Source: Mycobacteriales bacterium (GTDB lineage: Bacteria; Actinomycetota; Actinomycetes; Mycobacteriales; QHCE01). From it: a stretch of DNA of 35,910 nt. The DNA lies in assembly GCA_013362805.1 (NCBI GenBank), contig JABFVL010000070.1:1-35910 (forward strand). The letters are read 5' to 3'. Made by a program: the position numbers and the translations under genes. Shown one piece after another: positions 7,742-16,095 of this stretch. The notes under the pieces were generated by a model. That model was given only the letters and a program-made list of their open reading frames with translations, had not been told where the DNA came from and searched no databases. The stretch's first letter is position 1; every line of letters starts with the position of its first letter.

Positions 7742-8239
7742 CTAGCGCAAGATTTCCACGAGCAGAACCCATGCGTTTGTCAGACCCCCGACAAAGGCCA
7801 CCACGATCGAGGGGACGATCCAATACAGGCCGCCCCCGGCACCGAAAAACACGCTAATTCCCGCGATTACGATGGGTATGGCGGTCAGCATACTGATCGC
7901 GATCCGCGTAATTATCCAATGCAGAACACGATCGCCCTCTGGCCTTATGGAAGGTCGGTTTACCGCGGCCAATGCTGTTGTGAGAATTGCCCCCAGCCCG
8001 AGCAATTCGCTACCGAGCACCGCGTCTGCTTGCTCAGGAATGAGGATAAACGCGGCAATCAGGAGGGGAGCCGCGAGAACCATCAGCGTTTGGCCAGCTC
8101 GAGACGGCAGGTCTGAGTAGCTGATGATCCGTTTAACGTTGATGGATATAGCTACGAATAGCAGACCACTGAGAGCCGCGGAAGCGCCCACGACTGAGAC
8201 GCAAAAGTCGCTCCAACTCTCTGAGTGATACGCGGCCAC
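7742..8239 (-). CDS. Conserved four-TM membrane protein
   Basis: A 165-residue protein beginning with the pattern W-x-DF-x-V-x-x-x-GA-x-AAL-x-GLLFVA-x-SIN, which I recall from a widespread actinobacterial membrane family of unknown function. Four hydrophobic segments lie at about residues 14-34, 49-70, 78-92 and 110-160 (the last a pair). The GTG at 8239 fits the family start, although its ribosome binding site is weak. Convergent with the deaminase gene. Confidence 0.75.
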   Translation of the reverse strand: MAAYHSESWSDFCVSVVGASAALSGLLFVAISINVKRIISYSDLPSRAGQTLMVLAAPLLIAAFILIPEQADAVLGSELLGLGAILTTALAAVNRPSIRPEGDRVLHWIITRIAISMLTAIPIVIAGISVFFGAGGGLYWIVPSIVVAFVGGLTNAWVLLVEILR

Positions 8240-8333
8240 CTACTTAGGATGCCAGTGGGCGACGCGAAAGCGAGCAAACGGCACGCTTGAGCCGGTTCAG
8301 TCGGGCAACCACAGCTACAGAAAAAGTGCACAG

Positions 8334-8361
8334 TTAGACACCTTTTGCGCTAAATGTCTAA
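8334..8361 (-). terminator. Probable terminator of the VOC gene
   Basis: On the minus strand TTAGACA and TGTCTAA form a 7-bp stem with a 14-nt loop, 14 bp after the VOC gene stop. A run of five T follows a few bases later. The stem is short for an intrinsic terminator. Confidence 0.45.
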
Positions 8362-8375
8362 GTAGAGCTTGAGAA

Positions 8376-8765
8376 TTACGCTTCAAGGGGCTCAAGCTGC
8401 TGTCGCAAAAGGCAGAATTCGTTGCCTTCGGGGTCAGCAAGAACGTGCCAGCTCTCCTCGCCGGTCTGACCGACATCGGCGTGCCGAGCACCGAGAGCGA
8501 GGAGTCGCTCCAGCTCAGCGCTTTGGTCCCGGTCTGTTGCATTGACGTCGATATGTAGGCGAAGCTTTCCGGCCTGCGGTTCACTTCGTGGGCTAAGAAT
8601 AATGGTGGGTTGGAGGCCCCCAAAACCAGCATCAGGTGGGCCAATCTCGATGCTCCCATCGTCTTCTCTGCTGAGTTCGACGTAGCCGAGGACGTTGCAC
8701 CAAAAGGTGGCGAGCCGCTCCGCGTCGACGGCTTCCATGACCAGCTCACTTATGCGGCATGCCAT
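8376..8765 (-). CDS. VOC-superfamily (glyoxalase/bleomycin-resistance-like) protein
   Basis: A 129-residue single-domain VOC protein. It has the paired beta-alpha-beta-beta-beta modules: an opening ISELVMEAVDAERLATFWCNVLGY, a central HIDVNATD with a ligand His, and a closing WHVLADPEGNEFCLL with a ligand Glu. This matches the Glyoxalase_6 type, common in actinobacteria and usually of unknown substrate, though some confer antibiotic binding. The ATG at 8765 fits the family start; the ribosome binding site is weak. A possible terminator follows. Confidence 0.9.
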   Translation of the reverse strand: MACRISELVMEAVDAERLATFWCNVLGYVELSREDDGSIEIGPPDAGFGGLQPTIILSPRSEPQAGKLRLHIDVNATDRDQSAELERLLALGARHADVGQTGEESWHVLADPEGNEFCLLRQQLEPLEA

Positions 8766-8927
8766 GTCCGGCAGTATATGCAGACGTTTTCGGGTCCGCT
8801 ATTCAGGAAAGTTGAGGCGCGATCCGAACCGGCCGGAGCTCATCTAGGGGAACCCATCGCGTGCTGTCACCTCAGGCCGGTACGGGACGCGCGGCAAAGT
8901 ATGCCGCGGATTTACACTCGAGCACTT

Positions 8928-9260
8928 TTACTCTGATGCTGGAGGGGCTGTTTGTGGCGTCGCTGGCTGCTCCACGGCTGGACGTGGCCTTGGTGTATGG
9001 GCAAGAACTTCTTCGGCCAAAGCGTCAGCGTGCGGGTGATCGACCGGCATTCCCGCCGCGACGAGCGCAGCCCGAGCGGCATCCAGTTGCTCAGAGCGCT
9101 GGTGTCGCCGCCACACAACATGCGCGACTGGGATGAAGGTATTCCCGTCAGTTGCTTTTTCGGGCGCCGGTTTGCGACTTGGGGCGGGAATGAAAGCCGT
9201 TGTGCCGTTGCTTTGGTGTCGTCCCGGAGTGTCGGAGTTTAAGGCCTCAATTCTGGTCAT
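8928..9260 (-). CDS. Hypothetical protein with Pro/Ala-rich tail
   Basis: About 110 residues. The N-terminal third is polar and Pro-rich. A central helix-like stretch (HVVWRRHQRSEQLDAARAAL) and HPHADALAEEVL follow, then a Pro-rich tail. Codon third positions look GC-biased in this frame, which supports coding. A start at 9299 is also open; neither site has a convincing ribosome binding site. I do not recognise the family. Confidence 0.45.
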   Translation of the reverse strand: MTRIEALNSDTPGRHQSNGTTAFIPAPSRKPAPEKATDGNTFIPVAHVVWRRHQRSEQLDAARAALVAAGMPVDHPHADALAEEVLAHTPRPRPAVEQPATPQTAPPASE

Positions 9261-9497
9261 TCGGTGAGGGTAGCGGCCCGGTGATAGCTCGCTCCACATT
9301 GGTCACCACTGTTGCTAGTTACTTGGTCCCGCGGTGGTTGCGGCTAGAAGTTCGGTCGGGGTGACTCGAGGGGGCGCCTCGTTGGATTCTGAATCGCCTG
9401 CTCGGCCATAATGTTCTTTTGTTCACTGTGAGCGTAATAATGGAGCGATCCGGGCCTTTATGTAGCAAGAAAAATTGCCGCACCGGTAATGAATTCC

Positions 9498-9531
9498 TGT
9501 CCGCCGACTGAACGTTCATTGTCGGCGGACA
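9498..9531 (-). terminator. Strong hairpin after the exported Cys protein gene
   Basis: TGTCCGCCGAC (9498-9508) and GTCGGCGGACA (9521-9531) are perfect 11-bp arms around a 12-nt loop that contains the palindrome TGAACGTTCA. It sits 8 bp past the stop of the minus-strand gene at 9540. There is no long T-tract. Confidence 0.65.
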
Positions 9532-9539
9532 ACACTCTT

Positions 9540-9851
9540 CTACTCGTCGGGTCCTTGCTCATTCCAGGCGTCGTAAAGAAAACCCATGCATGTGGCTTTC
9601 GATATCGATGTGCCCCCGGCCCAGTTTCCATAGTCGGTATACGGACGAATGCCGATGCACCTGACCACTACTCGGTGTTGATGGCGGTAGGTCCCAGGTG
9701 GACATTGTGATATCGCGCTAAAGGTTGATTTTACGACGTAGCACGGGCCGCCGACAGATTCAGCGGCCTGCGCCGGCCCGCCTGCGACCATGCCAAATGC
9801 GGTGAGCATGCCCAATGCAAGCCCAAGGACTATTCCGCGACGCTTCACCAT
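9540..9851 (-). CDS. Small exported four-cysteine protein
   Basis: A 103-residue precursor with a Sec signal peptide (KRR start, hydrophobic core, cleavage after AQA at about residue 29). The mature domain of about 74 residues has four cysteines (C37, C50, C65, C88), likely two disulfides. The ATG at 9851 has an AGG-containing ribosome binding site (GAGTGAGGTAGTAA). Family unknown. Secreted Cys-paired peptides of this size occur in actinomycetes as inhibitors, toxins or surface proteins; none of these can be concluded. Confidence 0.7.
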   Translation of the reverse strand: MVKRRGIVLGLALGMLTAFGMVAGGPAQAAESVGGPCYVVKSTFSAISQCPPGTYRHQHRVVVRCIGIRPYTDYGNWAGGTSISKATCMGFLYDAWNEQGPDE

Positions 9852-9949
9852 TTACTACCTCACTCAAGGCTAATGGTTACGAACAGGAATGATTATGGAT
9901 CAATGCTCCCAGCTATCGTGGAGAACCCGTCCGCGGAAAACCACCATGT

Positions 9950-10288
9950 TTAGCTGAAGGGATGATCGGGGGCGCCGTTTACCCATCGGACACCTCGATC
10001 ATCGCCCATCCAGCTAGGGCGTTCGCGCAGGAATGACAGGTCTTCTTTGGTCGGATCGTTAGTGTCACGGAGCCGCTCGCCCTCGATGGCTGTGAGTGGA
10101 CTGTGCCATCGAGTCAGATCATCATCTCCGCCTGACCAGTTGGTGTATTCGTGGAAACGATAGAACCAAAAACTCGCACAGGTCGCGCATCGCAAAAGTG
10201 CTTCCACATCGTGATTGGATTGGTAGAGGGTGCGCACTCGATCGAGTTTCGCGTTGTCACAACAGTTGATATACGGCGGAGTCGGCAC
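9950..10288 (-). CDS. Small protein with probable zinc-binding Cys pairs
   Basis: A 112-residue protein with CC at 9-10 and C-x-x-C at 34-37, a likely four-cysteine metal site. FWFYRFHEYTNWSGGDDDLTRWHSPLT follows as separate aromatic and acidic motifs, then DLSFLRERPSWM. I recall similar conserved hypothetical proteins that read C-x-x-C, FHE, W-x-x-GDDD, but with no known function. The GTG at 10288 has GAGGTATC immediately upstream, a good ribosome binding site. Divergent from the immunity-family gene at 10396 across 107 bp. Confidence 0.65.
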   Translation of the reverse strand: MPTPPYINCCDNAKLDRVRTLYQSNHDVEALLRCATCASFWFYRFHEYTNWSGGDDDLTRWHSPLTAIEGERLRDTNDPTKEDLSFLRERPSWMGDDRGVRWVNGAPDHPFS

Positions 10289-10395
10289 GATACCTCACCT
10301 CGGGAGCTCGATGGGTTACCAATTTTCGGGGAAGTTTTAATTCAATCTGGCTATCCAACCGTGTTTATGCGGTCGCAGGCGAAAGAGCGTTAACA

Positions 10396-10908
10396 ATGAT
10401 CCTTCCAAAGGTGCGAGACCCGCGTTTTGTGACCATCCGTCGAGGTGGGACCTTGACAGATTCAGATCACCATCTCCTCGCTCTTTGGGCGGCCGCGTGC
10501 GCCGAGCACGTTCTGCACCTTTTCGAATCCGAATACCCCACGGATCCACGACCGCGTCGCGCGATTGAGAATGCCCGTGCGTGGGTCCGAGGCGAGGTGA
10601 AAATGATGGAATCGCGCGCGGCGGGTGGTCATGCCATGGGCGCGGCGCGAGACAAGAAAGGGGCCGCACGGCATGCCGCCTATGCGGCTGGGCAGGCCGG
10701 GGCAGTCGCGCACGTCGCAGCCCATGAGCTGGGTGCTGCCGCCTATGCGATTAAGGCGGCGCGTGCCGCGGCGCCCAGAGGTCAGGCCGAGGCCGCGGGA
10801 CGTGTGGAGGCTCAGTGGCAACGTGATCAGCTTCCACATGCGATTCGTGCGCTTGTGCTCGATGATCAGCGGTTACGGAACGATATCTGCTGGTCCGTCT
10901 TCCACTGA
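10396..10908 (+). CDS. Ala-rich protein of the 'putative immunity protein' type
   Basis: A 170-residue helical protein. It starts with LPKVRDPRFVTIRRGGTLTDSDHHLLALWAA in pieces I recognise from a family often labelled putative immunity protein or, misleadingly, exonuclease SbcC. A long Ala/Gly-rich helical repeat region (about residues 72-130) follows, then a conserved end reading LDDQRLRNDICWSVF. No toxin gene adjoins it, so an immunity role is not supported by context. No clear ribosome binding site precedes ATG 10396. Followed 50 bp later by the PPC-domain gene, possibly co-transcribed. Confidence 0.7.
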   Translation: MILPKVRDPRFVTIRRGGTLTDSDHHLLALWAAACAEHVLHLFESEYPTDPRPRRAIENARAWVRGEVKMMESRAAGGHAMGAARDKKGAARHAAYAAGQAGAVAHVAAHELGAAAYAIKAARAAAPRGQAEAAGRVEAQWQRDQLPHAIRALVLDDQRLRNDICWSVFH

Positions 10909-10958
10909 CGGGTTGTGAACTTTCAGTCTGATCGCTGTCAGCGAAATGGAGTCAAGCA

Positions 10959-11291
10959 ATGATCGTCTTTGAAGTGCGTGCCGGCGAGCTCTTGGCGGAG
11001 CTAAACCGCCAGGCCGCCGAGGCTGGCATCACGCACGCCGCCATCGTTTCCTTGATCGGTGCCGCCGATTCGTTCGTGGTATCCACAATGCCCAAAGGCG
11101 ATGCGCGCAAAGACATGATCACCAAACATGATGTGCCAGCGGAAATGACAGGCAATGGCGAGATTCGCGACGGCGTCGTTCACCTGCACGTTGTTATGGG
11201 AGTAGAAGGCGGCCGCGCCATCGTCGGCCATCTACACGAAGCCGTAATTGGCACTCACTTCGCTCGCGTCTACGTCATCGCCATACGTTGA
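10959..11291 (+). CDS. PPC/DUF296 domain protein
   Basis: A 110-residue single-domain protein with the PPC (plants and prokaryotes conserved, DUF296) pattern. It has an early helix, GITHAAIVSLIGAAD, then HLHVVMGVEGGRAIVGHLHEA, which supplies the conserved His residues that bind metal in bacterial homologues. These proteins trimerise; some plant versions carry an added AT-hook and bind DNA, but the bacterial function is unknown. ATG 10959 has GGAG 8 bases upstream. Convergent with the triple-RibA gene. Confidence 0.85.
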   Translation: MIVFEVRAGELLAELNRQAAEAGITHAAIVSLIGAADSFVVSTMPKGDARKDMITKHDVPAEMTGNGEIRDGVVHLHVVMGVEGGRAIVGHLHEAVIGTHFARVYVIAIR

Positions 11292-11332
11292 GCCAACACG
11301 GTAACGCAGTCTAATGTGCGAAAAACCGTCAT

Positions 11333-14311
11333 CTACGTTGGCGATGTGACATGACGATGTGGCGAGAGTAGCGGCGGGCGCTGCGCGGACCACCAGGCGT
11401 GGCCAGTGGGGTCAAGCCTCGAACTTGTTGTCTTGCGAGCTGAGCGGGGATCGAGAATCCGATTGAGATGGTTCATCATGTGCCCGCGTTCCGCTTTCGC
11501 CCGCAGATAGCTCAGACTGTTGGTTGTGGCGGGCATTTCCAGCGGCATATGCGTGACGTCCACACCCTTATCCATGAGGAAGCTCAGTTTCGCCGGATTG
11601 TTTGTCAGCAATCTCACCGGCTTGAGCGCGAGCCCTAATTGTTGAAGTACCACCAAGACATCGTCATATTTACGAGGATCTGGTTCGCGCCCTTGCCGCT
11701 CGTAACTGTCAAAAGTTTCAAGGTTCTCCCTTTGCTTGTCACGATAGGCCTGCGCTTTCGCGATCGCGCCGGCGCCTCTTCCATCCTGATCTAAATAGAT
11801 GATTACGCCCGAACCAGCTTCACTTATTGCCTCAAAAGAGGCGTCAATTTGTTGACCACATTCGCAATGATCTGAATCGCAAGCATCGCCTAGAAGGCAT
11901 GCCGAGTGGACACGTATCGGTGAGTTAGCGGTGGGTTCCCCGTAAACGAACACGCGCACGGGCGGATCGCCAACCACACTGCGCTGTGCCCAATATGTCC
12001 ACTTCTTGCCGAGGCGATGAAAGTCGTGCATAACCGGGCGCGGCGCATACTCTCCGGCCAATGGGTTCTCTTTATAAAACCGTTGCCCCTCTAACGGATC
12101 GGCATCTAGTTTCGCGGCGAGTTCGGGCGGTTCTGGGACGCGGCCAAATGGCCGCAGCAACGCTGGCTCGCCCGCCAGGGTGTGGAATATCGGCGACCAA
12201 TCGGGAATTGGTCGATCGTGCGGGCCGACCGCGAGATCGTTATTCGTGGGCCGCGCCAAACAAAACAACAGTTCGGGGTGGGCGACAAAGTCAACTGGAT
12301 CAAATGCAAGGCTGCGTCCTAGCTCCTCGTTTGCCCCCCACACTGTGCGCGCGAAAGTCTGGCCAAGGATGCGGTACGCCCCTCGCATGGCGTGCGCCGG
12401 TTCATCCAACAGGCCAGGAAGAAGCGCTTTTGCGAAATGAGACAGGCGAGATCGGTGATCCTTTGCCGAGCGGGCGGCGATTTTGGTGCCCCATTGTTGA
12501 ACCTGCCGCACGGCGCGCTGGTCGACCTCATCCTTTTCCCTCACCACTCGGGTCGTCTCGGCGACGACAATCTCGCGTAGCGCATCGGTGAGGTCCGCTC
12601 GATCCTGTGCGGCCTGTTCCACCTGGGAAGCTTGAAGCGTTTCCGCCCCAGCAGCGATAGCTGCCCGTGCGCTATCCAATGCCAGATGAGCGTCCCCAAT
12701 GGCCTGCGCCGTAGCCTCGGCCAGCATGAGGTCCGTGTCAAAGATCGAGCCGTGTGTGCGTTCCGGTGAAGACATGGTCTTCACCGGCCCGCCTTGTCGC
12801 CAGCTAGTGAGCAGGCGGCTCAGGCGCTGACGGGTATGCACGCTCGCTGGGGGTGGACGGTATTGGCCCGTGTGCCTGGCGATCTCACCGAGCATGGGGG
12901 CACTGTTGACGAAGGCATGGCTATAGAGAAAGACTTTTTCTGTCGCATCTTCAAAGTGAGCATTGGCCTGAGCTACTATTTTCTCCCTCGCGCGGGAATG
13001 TGCGCGCAGCTGCTGTTCCAGACGGTTGAGATAATGAGTGCGTAAAGCGAACAGAGCGGCGAGCCCGGCATGTGGAACAGTGGGTAGTTCATCGCGGGTT
13101 TCCTTGGGAAATGCCAAACCGTGTTGGACTGTCGCGTCGTAGTAGCGACGCGCGTCGATAGGAATGGCATATTCGAGAGGGGTTTCACGCACTTCAAAGC
13201 CATGAAGTGCGGTGCCAAATTTTCCGACTGGCGCATCAAGCAAACTGATGCTGGTCAACCCCAGTTCGGTAAGCAACGTAGCCACATCCGCGAAATCGCG
13301 TGCGTCTACGGGTAGTCCAAGTTCCTGATATGTCTCGATCGTGGTTTTGCCGCTCTCACGCTCAGCTCGTAGTGCTTTGAGCTTGGGACGTAACCCCAGC
13401 CCACGTCCTTCCTGCTTGAGATGGATATAGACGCCACCACCGGCCGCGATAATGAAATCTACCGCGGCATCGCGTTTTGTTTGACACTCGCAGCCGGTTG
13501 AGCCCATAGCTTCACATTCGCGGCAGCTCGATTTGATGAACACTGGCGCCCCATCGTGCACCTCGCCGTACACGAAGGCTGTAGGTTCATCAGTTACCGC
13601 GGGAGAAAAAAGACCCAGGAACCGCCACTCGACACCGAACGCGGTCGTCGAGCCCACCTCACAATCAATCGGTGCCGGTGCAACAAGTGGAGTTCCAGGA
13701 CTGTGCGGATCTGCGCTGAGCCGGATCATCTCGGGATTGATGAGGTACCCAGCGGCTATTTGCGCTTGTATATAGCCCAGTGCGTTTGGGTGAATGGGCA
13801 CTAGATGCGGCACACGTGTCACGGCGATGTCGCCGAGGCCGGCGATCTTGCGCCGGTTGTTTGTCATGAGGCGGATTCGTTGTACGGCCAGGCTTGCGAG
13901 CAGCTGCTTTGCATCTAAATAGGTGCGATGATCGCCAGGCTTAGGGTTGCTGTGAGCGCTGCTCCACGGTTCAGAAGTCTCGTTGATGGATTCGCTTGAC
14001 GTGACGTTTGCGGTATGGCGGTTCTTGCTGTGTTTCAGATAAATAAGTGCTCCGCATTCTTCAGCTTCGATGCGGGCAATTGCTTCTGAAAGCTGACGTG
14101 GGCAATCACAGGTGTCCGTGCCAAACGCATCCGGGCAAAGGCACTCCGAATATATGCGGACCAACATGCCTTCTCGTGGCTCGCCGAAAATGCGCGCGGC
14201 AACGTTGGGAGTGGTTGGGTGTTCTACTGCTCGCCAGGTTCGGGTTTTGTTCCGCTGAAGCGGCAGTTGGGTTTCTTGATGCGGATATTTTTCGCTGGCG
14301 GTGGTAGACAA
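11333..14311 (-). CDS. Giant protein with three GTP cyclohydrolase II-like modules
   Basis: A 992-residue protein, about five times a normal RibA. Each module keeps the three zinc Cys of RibA (C-x10-C-x-C): C57/C68/C70, C263/C274/C276 and C805/C816/C818. Module 1 (about 40-200) keeps the TNN motif (150-152) but has lost QEGRG. Module 2 (about 225-380) keeps QEGRG (300-304) but has lost TNN. Module 3 (about 775-950) has QDGRG (842-846) and TNNP (903-906). A long helical region (about 400-700) separates 2 from 3. RibA opens GTP and releases formate and pyrophosphate in riboflavin synthesis; this protein is too divergent to be the housekeeping enzyme. Start TTG 14311 has GGGAG 10 bases upstream. 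No FMN riboswitch is seen. Confidence 0.85.
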   Translation of the reverse strand: MSTTASEKYPHQETQLPLQRNKTRTWRAVEHPTTPNVAARIFGEPREGMLVRIYSECLCPDAFGTDTCDCPRQLSEAIARIEAEECGALIYLKHSKNRHTANVTSSESINETSEPWSSAHSNPKPGDHRTYLDAKQLLASLAVQRIRLMTNNRRKIAGLGDIAVTRVPHLVPIHPNALGYIQAQIAAGYLINPEMIRLSADPHSPGTPLVAPAPIDCEVGSTTAFGVEWRFLGLFSPAVTDEPTAFVYGEVHDGAPVFIKSSCRECEAMGSTGCECQTKRDAAVDFIIAAGGGVYIHLKQEGRGLGLRPKLKALRAERESGKTTIETYQELGLPVDARDFADVATLLTELGLTSISLLDAPVGKFGTALHGFEVRETPLEYAIPIDARRYYDATVQHGLAFPKETRDELPTVPHAGLAALFALRTHYLNRLEQQLRAHSRAREKIVAQANAHFEDATEKVFLYSHAFVNSAPMLGEIARHTGQYRPPPASVHTRQRLSRLLTSWRQGGPVKTMSSPERTHGSIFDTDLMLAEATAQAIGDAHLALDSARAAIAAGAETLQASQVEQAAQDRADLTDALREIVVAETTRVVREKDEVDQRAVRQVQQWGTKIAARSAKDHRSRLSHFAKALLPGLLDEPAHAMRGAYRILGQTFARTVWGANEELGRSLAFDPVDFVAHPELLFCLARPTNNDLAVGPHDRPIPDWSPIFHTLAGEPALLRPFGRVPEPPELAAKLDADPLEGQRFYKENPLAGEYAPRPVMHDFHRLGKKWTYWAQRSVVGDPPVRVFVYGEPTANSPIRVHSACLLGDACDSDHCECGQQIDASFEAISEAGSGVIIYLDQDGRGAGAIAKAQAYRDKQRENLETFDSYERQGREPDPRKYDDVLVVLQQLGLALKPVRLLTNNPAKLSFLMDKGVDVTHMPLEMPATTNSLSYLRAKAERGHMMNHLNRILDPRSARKTTSSRLDPTGHAWWSAQRPPLLSPHRHVTSPT

Positions 14312-14502
14312 CTGGAAGTCTCCCTATGTTGAACGCGCCGGCAGCGTATCGAATTAGGCAAAGGGTGTATGTCACTTTTGGATGAGAACTCTTGAATCAA
14401 TCTGATGCGAGGGGGATTGAATGCATATGCTCTATTTAGGAATATATGTGCGTAACATTCCTTCATAGCAACATTCACGCTCGTCTAGCTGGAGCAATAT
14501 TG

Positions 14503-14796
14503 ATGACATATCTACGCAAAGCCGTTTGGGTATCCATTCTTGCCGTTGGTATCAGCGGCTTCCTCACGCTCACTGTCGCCCAAGCTGCCCAAGGATCCTT
14601 GCTCATCAACGGAACGACCTATCGCGACCCTAGCGGCTGCTACGACAGCGATTCGGCACCACTGACAGTCAGCAACTACACCAATGGGCGAGCGTGGGCG
14701 TATCGAGAAATGGGTTGTCAGGGAGCGCTGACGGGAATCGTTGATCCGAGCGGGACCATCATTTCCGGAACTGGGCGCAGCGTGTTTATCCAGTAG
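14503..14796 (+). CDS. Small exported protein
   Basis: A 97-residue precursor with a Sec signal peptide (LRKA start, hydrophobic core, cleavage near AQAAQ at about residue 28-30). The mature part of about 68 residues has two cysteines and is rich in Gly, Ser and Thr, with a beta-type pattern. ATG 14503 is chosen because GGAG lies 8 bases upstream and the signal peptide begins there; an upstream ATG adds an unlikely extension. Divergent from the triple-RibA gene across 190 bp. Family unknown. Confidence 0.7.
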   Translation: MTYLRKAVWVSILAVGISGFLTLTVAQAAQGSLLINGTTYRDPSGCYDSDSAPLTVSNYTNGRAWAYREMGCQGALTGIVDPSGTIISGTGRSVFIQ

Positions 14797-15035
14797 CTTC
14801 CGAGCGCGTTTGGTGGTCCGCCGCGGCCATCACACGCGGGCAAAACACCATTTCAGGCAATCGGCGGCGTAATTAATAGCCCATGGCATGAGAAACCAAA
14901 TCGCCGACCAATAAGACGTTTCACAGGACCAGTGAAGAGTAGGTATAGCAAAACTAAGCCGTCGAATGCCCGCGCCACATTCGGTTGCCCAACTCATTCA
15001 CCTTCGCCCAGATTCGAGCGAAAGAGCCTCGAGCC

Positions 15036-15680
15036 ATGACCGATCCTGGCTACGGTGGGAACGCGGTTACCCCTGGTGGCCACGACACCTTTCGCAAGCT
15101 CAGGCGCAGGAGTGATAATCCGATGCTGACCGCAAGGACGCTGGCCGAAGCTCAGGTCTACGTGAGTCTGGTCATCGCGGCCGATACGACCGTGCCCGCG
15201 GCGGAGCCTCCGGACATTGTGCCTGGGGTAAACCTCACCGAAGGCGTCGAAGCATGGACTCTTACCTCACCCGCTGGTGAGATCGCGATCTCCTACGCCT
15301 CCGAAGACGCATGCCGCGCCCTCGGCGTGTGGTTCGGTCTCGGGGTTTCGCGACTCATTGACGCGGCGCAGTGGGCAATGGTGGCCCAGACATACGCGCG
15401 TCGCGCGCTCGAGGCGGATATGGCATACAACGGTGGCTCGGACCAGGATCGGTTCCTCATCGAGAAGCAGTGGGAGGCCGCCGCTGAAGCTGTCGGGGAG
15501 GCCCTTAAATTCATGCCTGATGGTGCGCAGGTTCCCCCGGACGAGGCTGTTTGGTCCGAGTTCGGCCGCGAAGCTCGCGCGCGAAATCCGCAGTTAATAA
15601 CTCGCACGAAATTGGCCGACGATCTCGAGTACTACCGGGGAACGCTCTCGGACTTCCGCGCGCTACACGGCAACGGGTGA
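15036..15680 (+). CDS. Hypothetical cytoplasmic protein
   Basis: About 214 residues from ATG 15036 (GAG 9 bases upstream). No signal peptide or membrane segment. The middle region (about residues 90-165) is Ala-rich and helical, with WFGLGVSRLIDAAQWAMVAQTYARRAL resembling a helical repeat; the rest is polar and acidic. Codon use is strongly coding. I do not recognise the family. Convergent with the small gene at 15714. Confidence 0.65.
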   Translation: MTDPGYGGNAVTPGGHDTFRKLRRRSDNPMLTARTLAEAQVYVSLVIAADTTVPAAEPPDIVPGVNLTEGVEAWTLTSPAGEIAISYASEDACRALGVWFGLGVSRLIDAAQWAMVAQTYARRALEADMAYNGGSDQDRFLIEKQWEAAAEAVGEALKFMPDGAQVPPDEAVWSEFGREARARNPQLITRTKLADDLEYYRGTLSDFRALHGNG

Positions 15681-15713
15681 GCAACGTGCCTCTTCCCAAC
15701 CGGCGGAGGCGGT

Positions 15714-15821
15714 TTAACAGCGTCGGATGCCGTTGACATAGTCCCGGAGCTTGTCGGTGAGCCAGTATGGCGGGGTGCGAGTCGCTCGCTTGATGTCCAC
15801 GTCGGGAAGATCGGGTTCCAT
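15714..15821 (-). CDS. Short coding segment, 35 residues, possibly the end of a frameshifted gene
   Basis: From ATG 15821 (GGTGGAGCCCAA ribosome binding site) the frame encodes a 35-residue acidic-then-basic peptide ending RRC and a TAA at 15714-15716. Coding-like sequence continues upstream in the same frame to about 15870 without a start. An ATG at 15864 with an AAGGGA site lies in another frame that stops after six codons, so one lost or gained base would join it to this frame. It may be a real small ORF or the 3' part of a broken gene. It is too short for automatic ORF lists. Confidence 0.45.
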   Translation of the reverse strand: MEPDLPDVDIKRATRTPPYWLTDKLRDYVNGIRRC

Positions 15822-15864
15822 TTGGGCTCCACCGGTGAGAATCTCAACATCGTCGTGTTGCCAT

Positions 15865-16095
15865 GCGGAGATTCCCTTATTCTGAATTCTGGTGTAGATG
15901 AGTGCGTATACCCATAAAATTGAGAGAACAGCGAGCTCTTATTCAGCTGACTCTTATAGCAGAAGATCTAGATATGTCTTAAGATTCCCAAAGCTAAGGA
16001 AATGTCGATTCAGGCGTAATGATCTCTTCGAGCACCGACGAGGTAACAGCTTGGATCGTTCAGAGTTGGTAAAGCGTAATAGGTATTATTTACTG
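15865..16095. other. AT-richer intergenic region before the 380-residue orphan
   Basis: About 230 bp, visibly richer in A+T than its surroundings. It contains an open frame continuous with the gene at 16096, but that Arg/Tyr-rich extension lacks a ribosome binding site and looks non-coding. This is the likely promoter or leader region of the downstream gene. I see no repeat or hairpin of note. Confidence 0.4.

Noticed and set aside
12061..12591. 176-codon plus-strand frame
   Set aside because: Antisense shadow of the triple-RibA gene, with noise-like composition.
14312..14502. Possible FMN riboswitch before the RibA-like gene
   Set aside because: I could not find the conserved riboswitch core in the leader; the gene is also unlikely to be the riboflavin enzyme.
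15898..16095. N-terminal extension of the 380-residue orphan
   Set aside because: AT-rich, Arg/Tyr-rich translation with no start signal; unlike the coding sequence after 16096.
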